From: Prochlorococcus sp. AG-355-J09
GTDB taxonomy: Bacteria > Cyanobacteriota > Cyanobacteriia > PCC-6307 > Cyanobiaceae
Direction of reading: 5' to 3'
DNA length: 61,670 nucleotides
Assembly (NCBI GenBank): GCA_003278735.1
Contig: QCDO01000011.1
Location: 1 to 61,670 of the forward strand
In this document: piece by piece, positions 9,374-17,010 of the stretch
How the letters are laid out: the number at the start of each line of letters is the position of its first letter
Numbering within the stretch: position 1 is the stretch's first letter
Made by a program: the position numbers and the translations under genes
The notes under the pieces: model-generated
Database searches by the model: none
The model's input: the letters and a program-made list of their open reading frames with translations, nothing else
Told to the model about the DNA's origin: nothing

Positions 9374-9927
9374 TTTAGGCCCTCCAAATTAACATCTAAA
9401 AATTTAGCTAGACGAGCTCCTTCTTCTTCAACCTGAAGAAGTGGTTTAAGTTCACCTGCTCCACTTAAAGGGAGAGGTTTTTTTCTACCTTTTAATACTA
9501 AAGCAATTCTTCTTCTAGGATTAAATCCCTCACTTATATCCAACTTAACAGATTTAATTTCATCAAAATTTAATTTAACTTCAATATCTTTAAATAATCC
9601 CTTTCTTTTTATTTCTACAGATTTTGAGGATTTATCAAAATAATTACTTCCTGAACCAAAGTTTATGTAAACCAAATACCACAAGTAAAAATTTAATAAA
9701 TTAGCTATTACTCCGTATGCTCCCATTATTATTCCTTGAGGGATAAATAACAAAGTTGAAGGATTTCCTAAAGGTAGTAAATCCCTTCCTGTGTAGCTAG
9801 ATATGGAGGCCAAAAGAAAACCAATACCTCCTATAGTCAGCATTCCACCAATAATATAATTTGAAATTTTTCTTGATCCACCAATTTTTTGTTCGATTTT
9901 ATCGAATGACGTGAGGTCTGAATTCAT
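9370..9927 (-). CDS. ycf4: Photosystem I assembly protein Ycf4
   Basis: A 185-residue thylakoid membrane protein needed for efficient assembly of photosystem I. Two membrane helices near the N-terminus (SNYIIGGMLTIGGIGFLLAS and the segment around LLFIPQGIIMGAYGVIANL) precede a soluble domain with GFNPRRRIALVLKGRK. The adjacency to psbD, divergent across 182 bases, is the arrangement known in cyanobacteria. Its TAA overlaps the apparent start of the downstream cyclophilin gene. Confidence 0.94.
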   Translation of the reverse strand: MNSDLTSFDKIEQKIGGSRKISNYIIGGMLTIGGIGFLLASISSYTGRDLLPLGNPSTLLFIPQGIIMGAYGVIANLLNFYLWYLVYINFGSGSNYFDKSSKSVEIKRKGLFKDIEVKLNFDEIKSVKLDISEGFNPRRRIALVLKGRKKPLPLSGAGELKPLLQVEEEGARLAKFLDVNLEGLK

Positions 9928-10109
9928 TTTTATCTTTTTTTAGAGCCTAATTCAGATAATTTAACAAACTAAGGGAGTATTCTTACCTAATTTTTAATAA
10001 AAAAGTCAGGAAAGCTTTACAAGGCATTTCAGATATACAAATATTTCCCCACATTACTCTCAATCTTTGTTACAGTCACTGCGTATCCCGAAGCTAAAAA
10101 CGATTTCTC

Positions 10110-11186
10110 ATGACGATCGCAGTTGGTAGCGCCCCACAAAGAGGATGGTTTGATGTCCTCGATGATTGGTTGAAGCGCGACCGCTTTGTATTTATTGGTT
10201 GGTCCGGACTACTTCTACTTCCTTGTGCATATCTTGCTATAGGTGGTTGGTTTGTCGGAACAACATTTGTTACCTCTTGGTACACACATGGAGTTGCAAG
10301 CTCATACCTTGAAGGTTGTAACTTTTTAACAGCAGCTGTAAGTACCCCTGGTGATGCCATGGGACACAGTCTTCTATTTTTATGGGGTCCTGAAGCCCAA
10401 GGTAGTTTCGTAAGATGGCTACAGCTTGGTGGACTCTGGAACTTCGTTGCATTACATGGAGTATTTGGCCTAATTGGTTTTATGCTTCGTCAGTTTGAAA
10501 TTGCTGGCCTTGTTGGAATTAGACCATACAACGCTCTAGCATTCTCAGCAGTAATTGCAGTATTCACAAGTATTTTCCTTATTTATCCTTTAGGACAGCA
10601 TAGTTGGTTCTTCGCACCTTCATTCGGTGTTGCAGCAATCTTCCGTTATATTCTGTTCATTCAAGGTTTTCACAATATCACTTTAAATCCATTCCACATG
10701 ATGGGTGTTGCTGGAATTCTTGGTGGTGCTCTACTTTGTGCTATCCATGGAGCTACAGTACAAAACACTTTGTATGAAGATACAAGTATCTATACAGATG
10801 GTAAGGTTCAAAGTTCAACTTTCAGAGCTTTTGACCCAACTCAAGAAGAAGAAACTTATTCAATGATTACAGCGAATAGATTCTGGAGTCAAATCTTCGG
10901 TATTGCTTTCTCAAACAAGCGTTTCTTACATTTCTTGATGTTATTTGTACCTGTTATGGGTATGTGGACATCTTCAATTGGTATTGTAGGTTTAGCACTA
11001 AACCTAAGAGCTTATGATTTCGTAAGCCAAGAAATCCGTGCAGCAGAAGATCCAGAATTTGAAACTTTCTATACAAAAAATATACTTTTGAACGAAGGTA
11101 TGCGAGCATGGATGTCTTCTGTGGATCAACCACACGAAAACTTTGTATTCCCTGAGGAGGTTCTTCCACGTGGAAACGCCCTTTAA
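10110..11186 (+). CDS. psbD: Photosystem II reaction centre D2 protein
   Basis: A 358-residue D2 protein, partner of D1 in the photosystem II core, carrying five transmembrane helices and ligands for chlorophyll, pheophytin, quinone A and non-heme iron. The sequence begins [20 protein letters not shown] and is near-identical to cyanobacterial D2 throughout, with the quinone-binding region [15 protein letters not shown] visible. Its last 17 bases overlap the psbC start, which keeps D2 and CP43 synthesis coupled. The promoter must lie in the 9928-10109 gap. Confidence 0.98.
   Translation: MTIAVGSAPQRGWFDVLDDWLKRDRFVFIGWSGLLLLPCAYLAIGGWFVGTTFVTSWYTHGVASSYLEGCNFLTAAVSTPGDAMGHSLLFLWGPEAQGSFVRWLQLGGLWNFVALHGVFGLIGFMLRQFEIAGLVGIRPYNALAFSAVIAVFTSIFLIYPLGQHSWFFAPSFGVAAIFRYILFIQGFHNITLNPFHMMGVAGILGGALLCAIHGATVQNTLYEDTSIYTDGKVQSSTFRAFDPTQEEETYSMITANRFWSQIFGIAFSNKRFLHFLMLFVPVMGMWTSSIGIVGLALNLRAYDFVSQEIRAAEDPEFETFYTKNILLNEGMRAWMSSVDQPHENFVFPEEVLPRGNAL
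11154..11160 (+). promoter_or_regulatory. Shine-Dalgarno site deciding the psbC start
   Basis: GAGGAGG lies inside the psbD coding sequence, 9 bases before the GTG at 11170. This strong site picks the GTG over the in-frame ATG at 11143, and it matches the internal psbC initiation inside psbD known from other cyanobacteria. Confidence 0.8.
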
Positions 11187-12552
11187 TAATTTATTAAGAG
11201 CTCCAAACCAAAGTATTGAGGAAACTGGTTATGCCTGGTATGTAGGTAATGCTAGATTAATCAATTTATCTGGACGTTTATTAGGAGCTCACATTGCTCA
11301 CTCTGGACTAATAGTCTTTTGGGCGGGAGCAATGATGCTCTTTGAGGTTAATCATTTTACATTTGATAAACCAATGTGGGAGCAAGGTTTAATCTGTATG
11401 CCACACGTTGCAATGTTTGGCTACGGAATAGGCCCAGGTGGTGAAGTTACTGATATCATGCCTTTCTTCCAAGCAGGCGTGGTTCACTTGATAGCTTCTG
11501 CTGTACTTGGTTTTGGTGGTATTTACCATTCATTGGCAGGTCCAGAAAAACTTGAAGAAGATTTTCCATTTTTCTCAACCGATTGGAGAGATAAAAATCA
11601 AATGACTAATATCCTCGGATATCATTTGATTGTTCTTGGTGTAGGTGCACTAGCATGGTCAGTAAACTGGTGTTTTATTGGCGGTGCATATGACACATGG
11701 GCACCAGGCGGTGGTGAAGTCAGACTTGTAAATCCAACATTAGATCCAAGAGTTATTCTCGGTTATCTATTCAGATCTCCATGGGGTGGAGCTGGTTCAA
11801 TAATCGGTGTTAACTCCATTGAAGATATTGTTGGTGGACATGTTTACGTGGGTATTACTGCAATTATTGGAGGAATATTCCACATCTTTACCAAACCTTT
11901 TGGATGGGCAAGAAGAGCTTTCATCTGGAATGGTGAAGGACTATTAAGTTATGCTCTTGGTGGAATTTGTGTAGCAAGTTTTATTGCTTCAACGTTCATC
12001 TGGTTTAACAACACTGCTTACCCTTCAGAATTTTATGGCCCAACAAATGCTGAAGCTTCACAGGCCCAAAGCTTTACTTTCCTTGTGAGAGATCAAAGAA
12101 TTGGAGCTAACGTAGGTTCAACAATGGGACCAACAGGTCTAGGTAAGTATCTCATGAGATCTCCTACTGGTGAAATTATATTTGGTGGTGAAACAATGAG
12201 ATTTTGGGATTTCAGAGGGCCATGGTTAGAGCCTTTAAGAGGACCTAATGGATTGAGCCTTGAGAAAATCCAAAATGATATTCAGCCTTGGCAGGTAAGA
12301 AGAGCTGCTGAATATATGACTCATGCTCCTAACGCTTCTATCAACTCTGTTGGTGGAATCATTACAGAGCCTAATGCTGTTAACTTCGTTAACTTAAGAC
12401 AATGGTTAGCTGCAGCTCAATTCTTCCTAGGATGGTTTACATTCATTGGTCATCTTTGGCATGCTGGGCGTGCTAGAGCAGCCGCTGCTGGTTTCGAAAA
12501 AGGAATTGACAGAAAGAGTGAACCAGCTCTAGAAATGCCTGATTTAGATTAA
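11170..12552 (+). CDS. psbC: Photosystem II CP43 chlorophyll-binding core antenna protein
   Basis: A 460-residue inner antenna of photosystem II with six transmembrane helices and a large lumenal loop. It begins at the GTG ([14 protein letters not shown]) 17 bases inside psbD; the family start and the upstream GAGGAGG support this over the ATG at 11143. Conserved pieces include [15 protein letters not shown] and, in the lumenal loop, the region [19 protein letters not shown], which provides an arginine/glutamate near the manganese cluster. A clear hairpin terminator follows 20 bases after the stop. Confidence 0.97.
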   Translation: METPFNNLLRAPNQSIEETGYAWYVGNARLINLSGRLLGAHIAHSGLIVFWAGAMMLFEVNHFTFDKPMWEQGLICMPHVAMFGYGIGPGGEVTDIMPFFQAGVVHLIASAVLGFGGIYHSLAGPEKLEEDFPFFSTDWRDKNQMTNILGYHLIVLGVGALAWSVNWCFIGGAYDTWAPGGGEVRLVNPTLDPRVILGYLFRSPWGGAGSIIGVNSIEDIVGGHVYVGITAIIGGIFHIFTKPFGWARRAFIWNGEGLLSYALGGICVASFIASTFIWFNNTAYPSEFYGPTNAEASQAQSFTFLVRDQRIGANVGSTMGPTGLGKYLMRSPTGEIIFGGETMRFWDFRGPWLEPLRGPNGLSLEKIQNDIQPWQVRRAAEYMTHAPNASINSVGGIITEPNAVNFVNLRQWLAAAQFFLGWFTFIGHLWHAGRARAAAAGFEKGIDRKSEPALEMPDLD

Positions 12553-12566
12553 TTTCTATTTCAACA

Positions 12567-12600
12567 AAAAAAGCCCTATCTTTAGATAGGGTTTTTTTTT
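12567..12600 (+). terminator. Rho-independent terminator after psbDC
   Basis: A 7-bp perfect stem (CCCTATC / GATAGGG) with a TTTA loop is followed by a run of nine T and preceded by an A-run. It ends the psbD-psbC transcript before the convergent maf gene. Confidence 0.88.
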
Positions 12601-12611
12601 GCTCATTTTTA

Positions 12612-13223
12612 TTATCTATATAAATTTTCTCTAAGCCATGGCAAACTTAATCCCATTACATTACTGAAGCAACCCTCTATTTTTTCTATATATTTACCCC
12701 CTATACCTTCTAAGGCAAATCCTCCAGCGCAATATAAAGGTTCATTTGTTTCTACATATCTCTTGATTTCCCAATCTTCCAAATTAGAAAAATAAACTCT
12801 TGAACTTACTGTTTTTTTTCTTATTTCAGTGATTTTAAAATTTTTGGAATTTGAATCAAGATTCCCAATTATTAGAGTATGACCAGTATGTAAAAATCCA
12901 AATTCTCCAGACATTTTTTTCCATCTAATAAATGCCTCCTCTTTATTAGATGGTTTTCCATAGGCTTCTCCTTTAAATTCAAAAATTGAATCGCACCCAA
13001 GTATTTCCAAAGGACCATAATTAAATTCCTCGGGCAAAGATATGTTTTGAATATTTTCAGATAAACTATTAGCCTTTTGAAAAGATAATTCCAAAGCTAA
13101 ATTAAATATATTCTTTTCTTGAATAGTATTTTCATCAAAGTCACTTGATATTTGGATAAATTCAATTTGACAATTTTCTAGTAATTTCTTTCTAGATTGA
13201 GAAGCAGAGGCTAGAATTAACAC
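12612..13223 (-). CDS. maf: Maf-like nucleotide pyrophosphatase
   Basis: A 203-residue Maf/HAM1-fold protein; members hydrolyse dTTP, UTP or modified nucleotides as house-cleaning enzymes. It starts [20 protein letters not shown], the family signature. It retains [17 protein letters not shown], where the aspartate is catalytic, and the C-terminal [21 protein letters not shown] is conserved in shape. It converges on psbC. Which nucleotide it uses cannot be read from the sequence. Confidence 0.92.
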   Translation of the reverse strand: MLILASASQSRKKLLENCQIEFIQISSDFDENTIQEKNIFNLALELSFQKANSLSENIQNISLPEEFNYGPLEILGCDSIFEFKGEAYGKPSNKEEAFIRWKKMSGEFGFLHTGHTLIIGNLDSNSKNFKITEIRKKTVSSRVYFSNLEDWEIKRYVETNEPLYCAGGFALEGIGGKYIEKIEGCFSNVMGLSLPWLRENLYR

Positions 13224-13289
13224 AAATTTTTTACCAAATTATAATTCAATTTAATAATTAATAAATTTTAAAATTAATATAAATTACTA

Positions 13290-14819
13290 ATGGAGTTAGA
13301 AGCAAAATTACATAAAATAAGGAAACCAATAATGGTCCTAGGTACTTCCAGTGGAGCGGGGAAATCGTTAACAGTTACTGCCATTTGCAGGATTCTTAAA
13401 AATTTGGGAGAAGAACCAATACCTTTTAAAGGACAAAACATGAGTAACAACGCTTGGGTTGATTGGGAGGGTGGAGAGATGGCATATTCACAAGCACTGC
13501 AAGCTTTTGCTTGTGGTATTAATCCCTCTGCAGAGATGAATCCCATTTTATTAAAACCACAAGGAAACTCAATAAGCGAAGTGATTCACCTTGGCAAAAG
13601 CATAGGGACCACAACCGCACAAAATTACTATAAAGATTGGTTTATTCCAGGCTGGGAAGTAATTAAAAAAAGTTTAAAGTCTATTTACGAACGGAATCCA
13701 AACTGCCGTTTAATCATCGAAGGGGCTGGAAGTCCGGTGGAGATGAATTTGATTCATAGAGATCTGACTAATTTAAGAGTTGCTAAATATTTAAATGCAA
13801 ATTGCATTTTGGTTACTGATATTGAAAGGGGAGGCGTATTTGCACAAATAATCGGAACCCTCGAATTAATGAAGCCAGAAGAAAAGAAGCTTATTAAGGG
13901 AATTATTATAAATAGATTCAGAGGAGACCTTTCATTATTTGAAGATGGGAAAAAATGGATAGAGAATAAAACTCAAATCCCTGTTATTGGAATCATTCCA
14001 TGGTTAAATGATTCATTTCCTCCAGAGGATTCTTTAGACTTAATAGAAAAAAAATCACTTTTTAAAAATCATGAAATCAAAGTTGGTATTATAAAATTTC
14101 CATCTATTAGTAACTTCTCGGATTTTGATCCACTAGAAAATGAAGAAACAATATTAATTGAATGGATTAGAAATTCACAAAACCTAAGTAAGTATGACTT
14201 TATTATTCTGCCGGGCAGTAAACAAACGATTAAAGATCAAATATTTCTTGAAAATTCTGGCTTATCTCAGGATATAAGAGACTATTCAAATAACGAAGGA
14301 AATATTATTGGAATATGTGGAGGTTTACAAATGTTAGGTACTACTCTTGAAGATCCTTACCTTAAAGAAGGTTCCAAAAATTATTCTGAACAAAAAATTA
14401 AAGGTATTGGATTACTACCATTAAAAACGACTTTCTTTAAAAAAAAATTAACACGTCAAATTAAATCTAAATCTATATGGCCATGCCAATCAGAAATTAA
14501 TGGATTTGAAATTCATAATGGTCAAACTGTATTAGATGACATTAAAAGTTCATTAAAGATTAATCCTATTTTTAAAGATTTAGATCTTGGTTGGTACAAA
14601 GAAAATAATAAAGGCGGAACTATTGCAGGAACATATATTCATGGGATCTTTGAAAATGACTGTTGGAGAGTGCAATATATTAATTTAATAAGGAAAAGTA
14701 AAAATCTACCAATATTAAATAAAAAATCAATATCTTATAAAGAGAAGCGGCAATCGATTATTGATAATCTTGCGAATGAATTCCACAAACATTTAAATCT
14801 CAAATCATTTTTAAGTTGA
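13290..14819 (+). CDS. cobQ: Cobyric acid synthase
   Basis: A 509-residue glutamine-dependent amidotransferase that amidates four side chains of adenosyl-cobyrinic acid a,c-diamide in vitamin B12 synthesis. An N-terminal ATP-binding domain has GTSSGAGKSLTVTAICRIL. A C-terminal class I glutaminase domain has GICGGLQMLG (catalytic Cys) and the histidine in TYIHGIFEND. No cobalamin riboswitch is visible in the 66-base upstream gap. Its TGA overlaps the TTG start of the ferredoxin-like gene, so the two are translationally coupled. Confidence 0.95.
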   Translation: MELEAKLHKIRKPIMVLGTSSGAGKSLTVTAICRILKNLGEEPIPFKGQNMSNNAWVDWEGGEMAYSQALQAFACGINPSAEMNPILLKPQGNSISEVIHLGKSIGTTTAQNYYKDWFIPGWEVIKKSLKSIYERNPNCRLIIEGAGSPVEMNLIHRDLTNLRVAKYLNANCILVTDIERGGVFAQIIGTLELMKPEEKKLIKGIIINRFRGDLSLFEDGKKWIENKTQIPVIGIIPWLNDSFPPEDSLDLIEKKSLFKNHEIKVGIIKFPSISNFSDFDPLENEETILIEWIRNSQNLSKYDFIILPGSKQTIKDQIFLENSGLSQDIRDYSNNEGNIIGICGGLQMLGTTLEDPYLKEGSKNYSEQKIKGIGLLPLKTTFFKKKLTRQIKSKSIWPCQSEINGFEIHNGQTVLDDIKSSLKINPIFKDLDLGWYKENNKGGTIAGTYIHGIFENDCWRVQYINLIRKSKNLPILNKKSISYKEKRQSIIDNLANEFHKHLNLKSFLS

Positions 14820-15070
14820 AAGAAACAAAAAATATAAAAGTAATATGGCCAAATAATAAAGAAACATTTGTTTCGGATGGAGATGACTGGTTTTCTTCTG
14901 CTGAAAAAGTAGGTTTAAAAATCCCTACTGGCTGCCTCACAGGTAGTTGTGGAGCCTGTGAAATAGATGTAAATGGTGAGACCGTAAGAGCTTGTATAAG
15001 TGAAATTAAAAATAAAAAAAAAGGTACGTTAGAGGTTTCTTTGACTTCAGACCCTTTTTGGGGAAATTAA
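14816..15070 (+). CDS. Small 2Fe-2S ferredoxin-like protein with compressed cysteine spacing
   Basis: An 84-residue soluble [2Fe-2S] protein. Its cysteines C40-x4-C45-x2-C48-x11-C60 could ligate the cluster. The first three follow the plant-type ferredoxin pattern, but the last comes after 11 residues instead of about 29, as in the small cluster domain of molybdenum hydroxylases. The TTG start overlaps the cobQ TGA (TTGA), so it depends on cobQ translation. It may supply electrons to a step in or near corrin synthesis, but that is inference from position only. Confidence 0.85.
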   Translation: MKETKNIKVIWPNNKETFVSDGDDWFSSAEKVGLKIPTGCLTGSCGACEIDVNGETVRACISEIKNKKKGTLEVSLTSDPFWGN

Positions 15071-15115
15071 TTTCACTAAACATTACCAATTACTAGATAA
15101 AGGAAATAATTTTAA

Positions 15116-15718
15116 TTAAATTAAGAATAAAAAAAACCCTGCAATAAATCCACTTAAATGACCTAATAAACTTACCCCTGGCAAAAAAGAGAAAATCAAA
15201 CCTATAAGGCATATTGTCTTTAACATTTTCTGAACTTCATAATTGGATTTGAAACCAATTTTTTTACCTAAAAAATATTTCTTTCCATAAAAAGAAGTTA
15301 ATAATAAGAATCCAAATAAAGCATAAATTATTCCACTAAATCCTAAAGCGGCATAGTTGGGAAAGATATTAAAGTAGGATAGGATCTTTTCGTAAAACCA
15401 GATAATAAAGAAATTCAAAAAAGAACAAATAAAAATAAATTCCAGATAAAAAAATCGGCTTTGGATTCCAAGTCTCATCAAAAAATATCTAGTGATGATT
15501 ATTCCTCCAAGATTACTTAATAAATGATTTAAATCTGCATGGATTAGGATTGATGCGAAAATCCTATGGGGTTGATCACTAATTAATTTTGGTACAAAGT
15601 AAAAATATTCTTTATCAATAGCTCCAATTAAATCTGTAAAAATAAAAACTGAAATTAAAAAAAATCCTGTTAAAAGATACTGCCAATCATATTTAGATAT
15701 TGAATTATTAATAGCCAT
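15116..15718 (-). CDS. Rhomboid-family intramembrane serine protease
   Basis: A 200-residue membrane protein with about six hydrophobic helices, matching bacterial rhomboids that cut substrates within the membrane. The catalytic serine is in GFSGIIYALFGF (S128), the catalytic histidine in GHLSGFIAGF (H187), and the L1/TM2 signature HADLNHLLSN is at 60-69. All required residues are present, so it should be active. The substrate is unknown. It converges on the ferredoxin gene with a 45-base gap. Confidence 0.9.
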   Translation of the reverse strand: MAINNSISKYDWQYLLTGFFLISVFIFTDLIGAIDKEYFYFVPKLISDQPHRIFASILIHADLNHLLSNLGGIIITRYFLMRLGIQSRFFYLEFIFICSFLNFFIIWFYEKILSYFNIFPNYAALGFSGIIYALFGFLLLTSFYGKKYFLGKKIGFKSNYEVQKMLKTICLIGLIFSFLPGVSLLGHLSGFIAGFFLFLI

Positions 15719-15763
15719 ATTTTCTTTAGTTTTATAATAAAAGAATATCTACTTAATAAGAAG

Positions 15764-15787
15764 AAAAGACCCTCAAAAGGGTCTTTT
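15764..15787 (-). terminator. Hairpin terminator downstream of the 54-aa gene
   Basis: AAAAGACCC and GGGTCTTTT form a 9-bp stem around TCAAAA. It lies 23 bases past the stop of the small gene at 15811 on the minus strand and before the rhomboid start, so it isolates the small gene as its own transcript. It has T-rich flanks on both strands and may work in both directions. Confidence 0.75.
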
Positions 15788-15810
15788 TAATGTCTTGGAT
15801 TTAAATACTT

Positions 15811-15975
15811 TTAATAAACTTTGCAATGAGAACTTGTTGGATGGTCTATGCATTCTTTTTCCCAATAATCTTGTCTTTGATCTTTTGGTAGTTGATAATT
15901 AAAATCATGCATTCTCCAAATATCTGAAGTTGCATTTCTAAAAGCAGTAAATGGAGTGGCGAGTCTCATAAACAT
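15811..15975 (-). CDS. Small conserved-looking protein (54 aa) with strong ribosome binding site
   Basis: A 54-residue ORF that is too short for the usual cutoff. It begins MFMRLATPFTAFRNATSDIW and ends KECIDHPTSSHCKVY. A perfect AGGAGG sits 4 bases before the ATG, which is rare among the genes in this window, and a good terminator follows. Composition is aromatic and polar with two cysteines near the C-terminus; there is no membrane helix. I do not recognise it. The expression signals argue that it is real and well translated. Confidence 0.72.
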   Translation of the reverse strand: MFMRLATPFTAFRNATSDIWRMHDFNYQLPKDQRQDYWEKECIDHPTSSHCKVY

Positions 15976-16030
15976 AAAACCTCCTATATCTCTACTAATT
16001 AATTATCCACTTATTCAATTGAAATTAATA

Positions 16031-16052
16031 GAGTATTAATACCCGAGTATTA
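16031..16052. repeat. GAGTATTA direct repeat / palindrome, possible operator
   Basis: GAGTATTA occurs at 16031-16038 and 16045-16052. The sequence TAATAC-CCGA-GTATTA (16037-16052) is a perfect 6-bp inverted repeat. It lies 56-77 bases upstream of the 54-aa gene start, a suitable place for an operator or promoter element. No binding protein can be named. Confidence 0.4.
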
Positions 16053-16162
16053 GTGCTTTGTGATTGCCGCGACTATCTTTTTTAATTCATTTAGGAGTAG
16101 AAATAATTCAAGTGTCAAATGCACTTCATCGACTTTGTGGACATGAAGATGCATAAGACTGG

Positions 16163-16187
16163 AAGAGGGCAAATTAAATGCCCTCTT
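16163..16187 (+). terminator. Strong 9-bp hairpin, terminator-like
   Basis: AAGAGGGCA (16163-16171) pairs perfectly with TGCCCTCTT (16179-16187) around a 7-base loop. An A/T-rich but not pure-T tail follows. It could end a short non-coding RNA or leader transcript arising near 16100, since no ORF of normal size precedes it on the plus strand. Confidence 0.5.
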
Positions 16188-16302
16188 ATTTATTTATAGG
16201 ACTTCCAAAAACTAAAAATGAACGGAGAGGGTGTCAGTTGAGATGGATACAGGGGACACGCTCAGACACTTGCTGACTTAGGTATTCTCGTAAAAAAGAA
16301 AA

Positions 16303-16325
16303 TTCCACCAACATTTCCACCAACA
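16303..16325. repeat. Tandem TTCCACCAACA repeat inside the mini-element
   Basis: TTCCACCAACA occurs at 16303-16313 and again at 16315-16325, a 12-base period. It sits between the left inner repeat and the first small ORF. A role as a protein-binding site in excision or expression is speculation. Confidence 0.5.
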
Positions 16326-16376
16326 CTTTTTGATGTTTATTGACAAGATATTTAAAATTAGAAAAAGAATAATGTT

Positions 16377-16559
16377 ATGACTAAGTGGGATGATAATTCT
16401 TGGCAGAAAGATTTCTTGAACATGAAATCTCATTCTCCTTCAGATGCAAAACTCTTGATGGGAGGTGTAAAAGGTTTGAAAGATGCTTGGCGATTAGGTG
16501 TCCTTCACTTCGAATATGAAAAACTGAAGAAACAACAAGAAGACCAGCAACAGCAATGA
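16377..16559 (+). CDS. Small hypothetical protein (60 aa) in the tRNA-Ser element
   Basis: A 60-residue protein, start MTKWDDNSWQKDFLNMKSHS, with a charged helical middle and a Gln/Glu/Lys-rich tail. A TTGACA lies about 30 bases upstream of the ATG and may be part of its promoter. It overlaps the next ORF by 4 bases (ATGA), so the two are read as a pair. I recognise no family; the setting suggests accessory cargo. Confidence 0.62.
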   Translation: MTKWDDNSWQKDFLNMKSHSPSDAKLLMGGVKGLKDAWRLGVLHFEYEKLKKQQEDQQQQ

Positions 16560-16786
16560 AAGAAAAAATAAACTGGCAAAAAGAATTAATAGAAAGTGGA
16601 AGATTCAACGACAAATTTTCTAAGAATCTATTAGAGCATGGTGCAAAGAATTTTATGCAAGGTATCTATCTTGGGTATATGTATTCCAGGTGGAGAAAGA
16701 TCAGAGGTTTAGATAAAGATGATCCAATAGAAAATACAGGACAAATGCAATCATCATTAAAGGATTTTAAGAAGAAAATACAATAA
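16556..16786 (+). CDS. Small hypothetical protein (76 aa) in the tRNA-Ser element
   Basis: A 76-residue basic, tryptophan- and tyrosine-containing protein beginning MKEKINWQKELIESGRFNDK. Its central segment (NFMQGIYLGYMYSRWRKIRG) is amphipathic. Its start overlaps the stop of the 60-aa gene as ATGA. Both small proteins share a W-Q-K-(D/E)-hydrophobic pattern near the N-terminus (SWQKDFL and NWQKELI), which may mean they are distant paralogs. No function is recognised. Confidence 0.65.
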   Translation: MKEKINWQKELIESGRFNDKFSKNLLEHGAKNFMQGIYLGYMYSRWRKIRGLDKDDPIENTGQMQSSLKDFKKKIQ

Positions 16787-16863
16787 TTATTGCCATAGCA
16801 GGAATTTACAAAAATTTTGACTCTAACAGAATGCATCTGACACTCTTAGACACTAAAAAAATC

Positions 16864-16948
16864 CGGAGAGGGTGGGATTCGAACCCACGAATAGTTCCCT
16901 ATTAAACGATTTCGAGTCGTTCGCTTTCGACCACTCAGCCACCTCTCC
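16864..16948 (-). tRNA. tRNA-Ser (anticodon CGA)
   Basis: An 85-nt class II tRNA. The acceptor stem GGAGAGG pairs with CCTCTCC plus discriminator G. The anticodon loop CTCGAAA gives anticodon CGA (reads UCG). A long variable arm (TTAATAGGGAACTATTCG region) and a T-loop TTCGAAT are visible. Its 3' end forms one boundary of the putative mini-element. Confidence 0.96.
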
Positions 16949-17010
16949 GTCTATTTACAAGTATGCACGTAATAAAGAGAAAATTATGAACTATATAATT
17001 ATCTTTATTT

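Larger units (their letters stand above)
15976..16210. other. Intergenic accessory stretch with palindrome, tiny ORFs and hairpin
   Basis: There is no ordinary gene here. It holds the 5' region of the 54-aa gene (minus), a GAGTATTA direct repeat with an internal TAATAC-CCGA-GTATTA palindrome (16031-16052), and an AGGAG at 16093-16097. Two overlapping tiny frames follow: GTG 16112 to TAA 16156 (14 aa) and ATG 16119 to TAG 16199 (26 aa). A strong hairpin lies at 16163-16187. The AGGAG lies too far (14 and 21 bases) from either tiny start to be convincing. Confidence 0.5.
16211..16874. mobile_element. Putative miniature integrative element at tRNA-Ser (att-flanked, no integrase)
   Basis: A 23-base sequence at 16211-16233 repeats at 16852-16874 with 19 of 23 bases equal. 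The second copy includes the 3' end of tRNA-Ser, and the shared exact core is CGGAGAGGGTG. Just inside each core lies a 16-base sequence, GACACGCTCAGACACT at 16255-16270 and GACACTCTTAGACACT at 16839-16854, matching at 14 of 16 positions. Core repeats outside and arm-like repeats inside are the arrangement of tyrosine-recombinase attL/attR sites. The interval carries only two small ORFs. An element or remnant mobilised in trans is inferred. Confidence 0.6.

Noticed and set aside
10094..11169. Minus-strand ORFs inside psbD
   Set aside because: Antisense shadows of a nearly invariant gene; no ribosome binding site and no recognisable product.
11143..11169. ATG at 11143 as start of psbC
   Set aside because: The GTG at 11170 has a GAGGAGG nine bases upstream and gives the conserved CP43 N-terminus; the extra nine residues are psbD sequence in another frame.
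13224..13289. Cobalamin riboswitch upstream of cobQ
   Set aside because: The gap is only 66 bases and AT-rich, far too short for a B12 riboswitch, and no B12 box is visible.
15976..16874. Transposon or insertion sequence in the accessory patch
   Set aside because: No terminal inverted repeats, target duplications or transposase remnants are visible; the direct repeats at the tRNA fit site-specific integration better.
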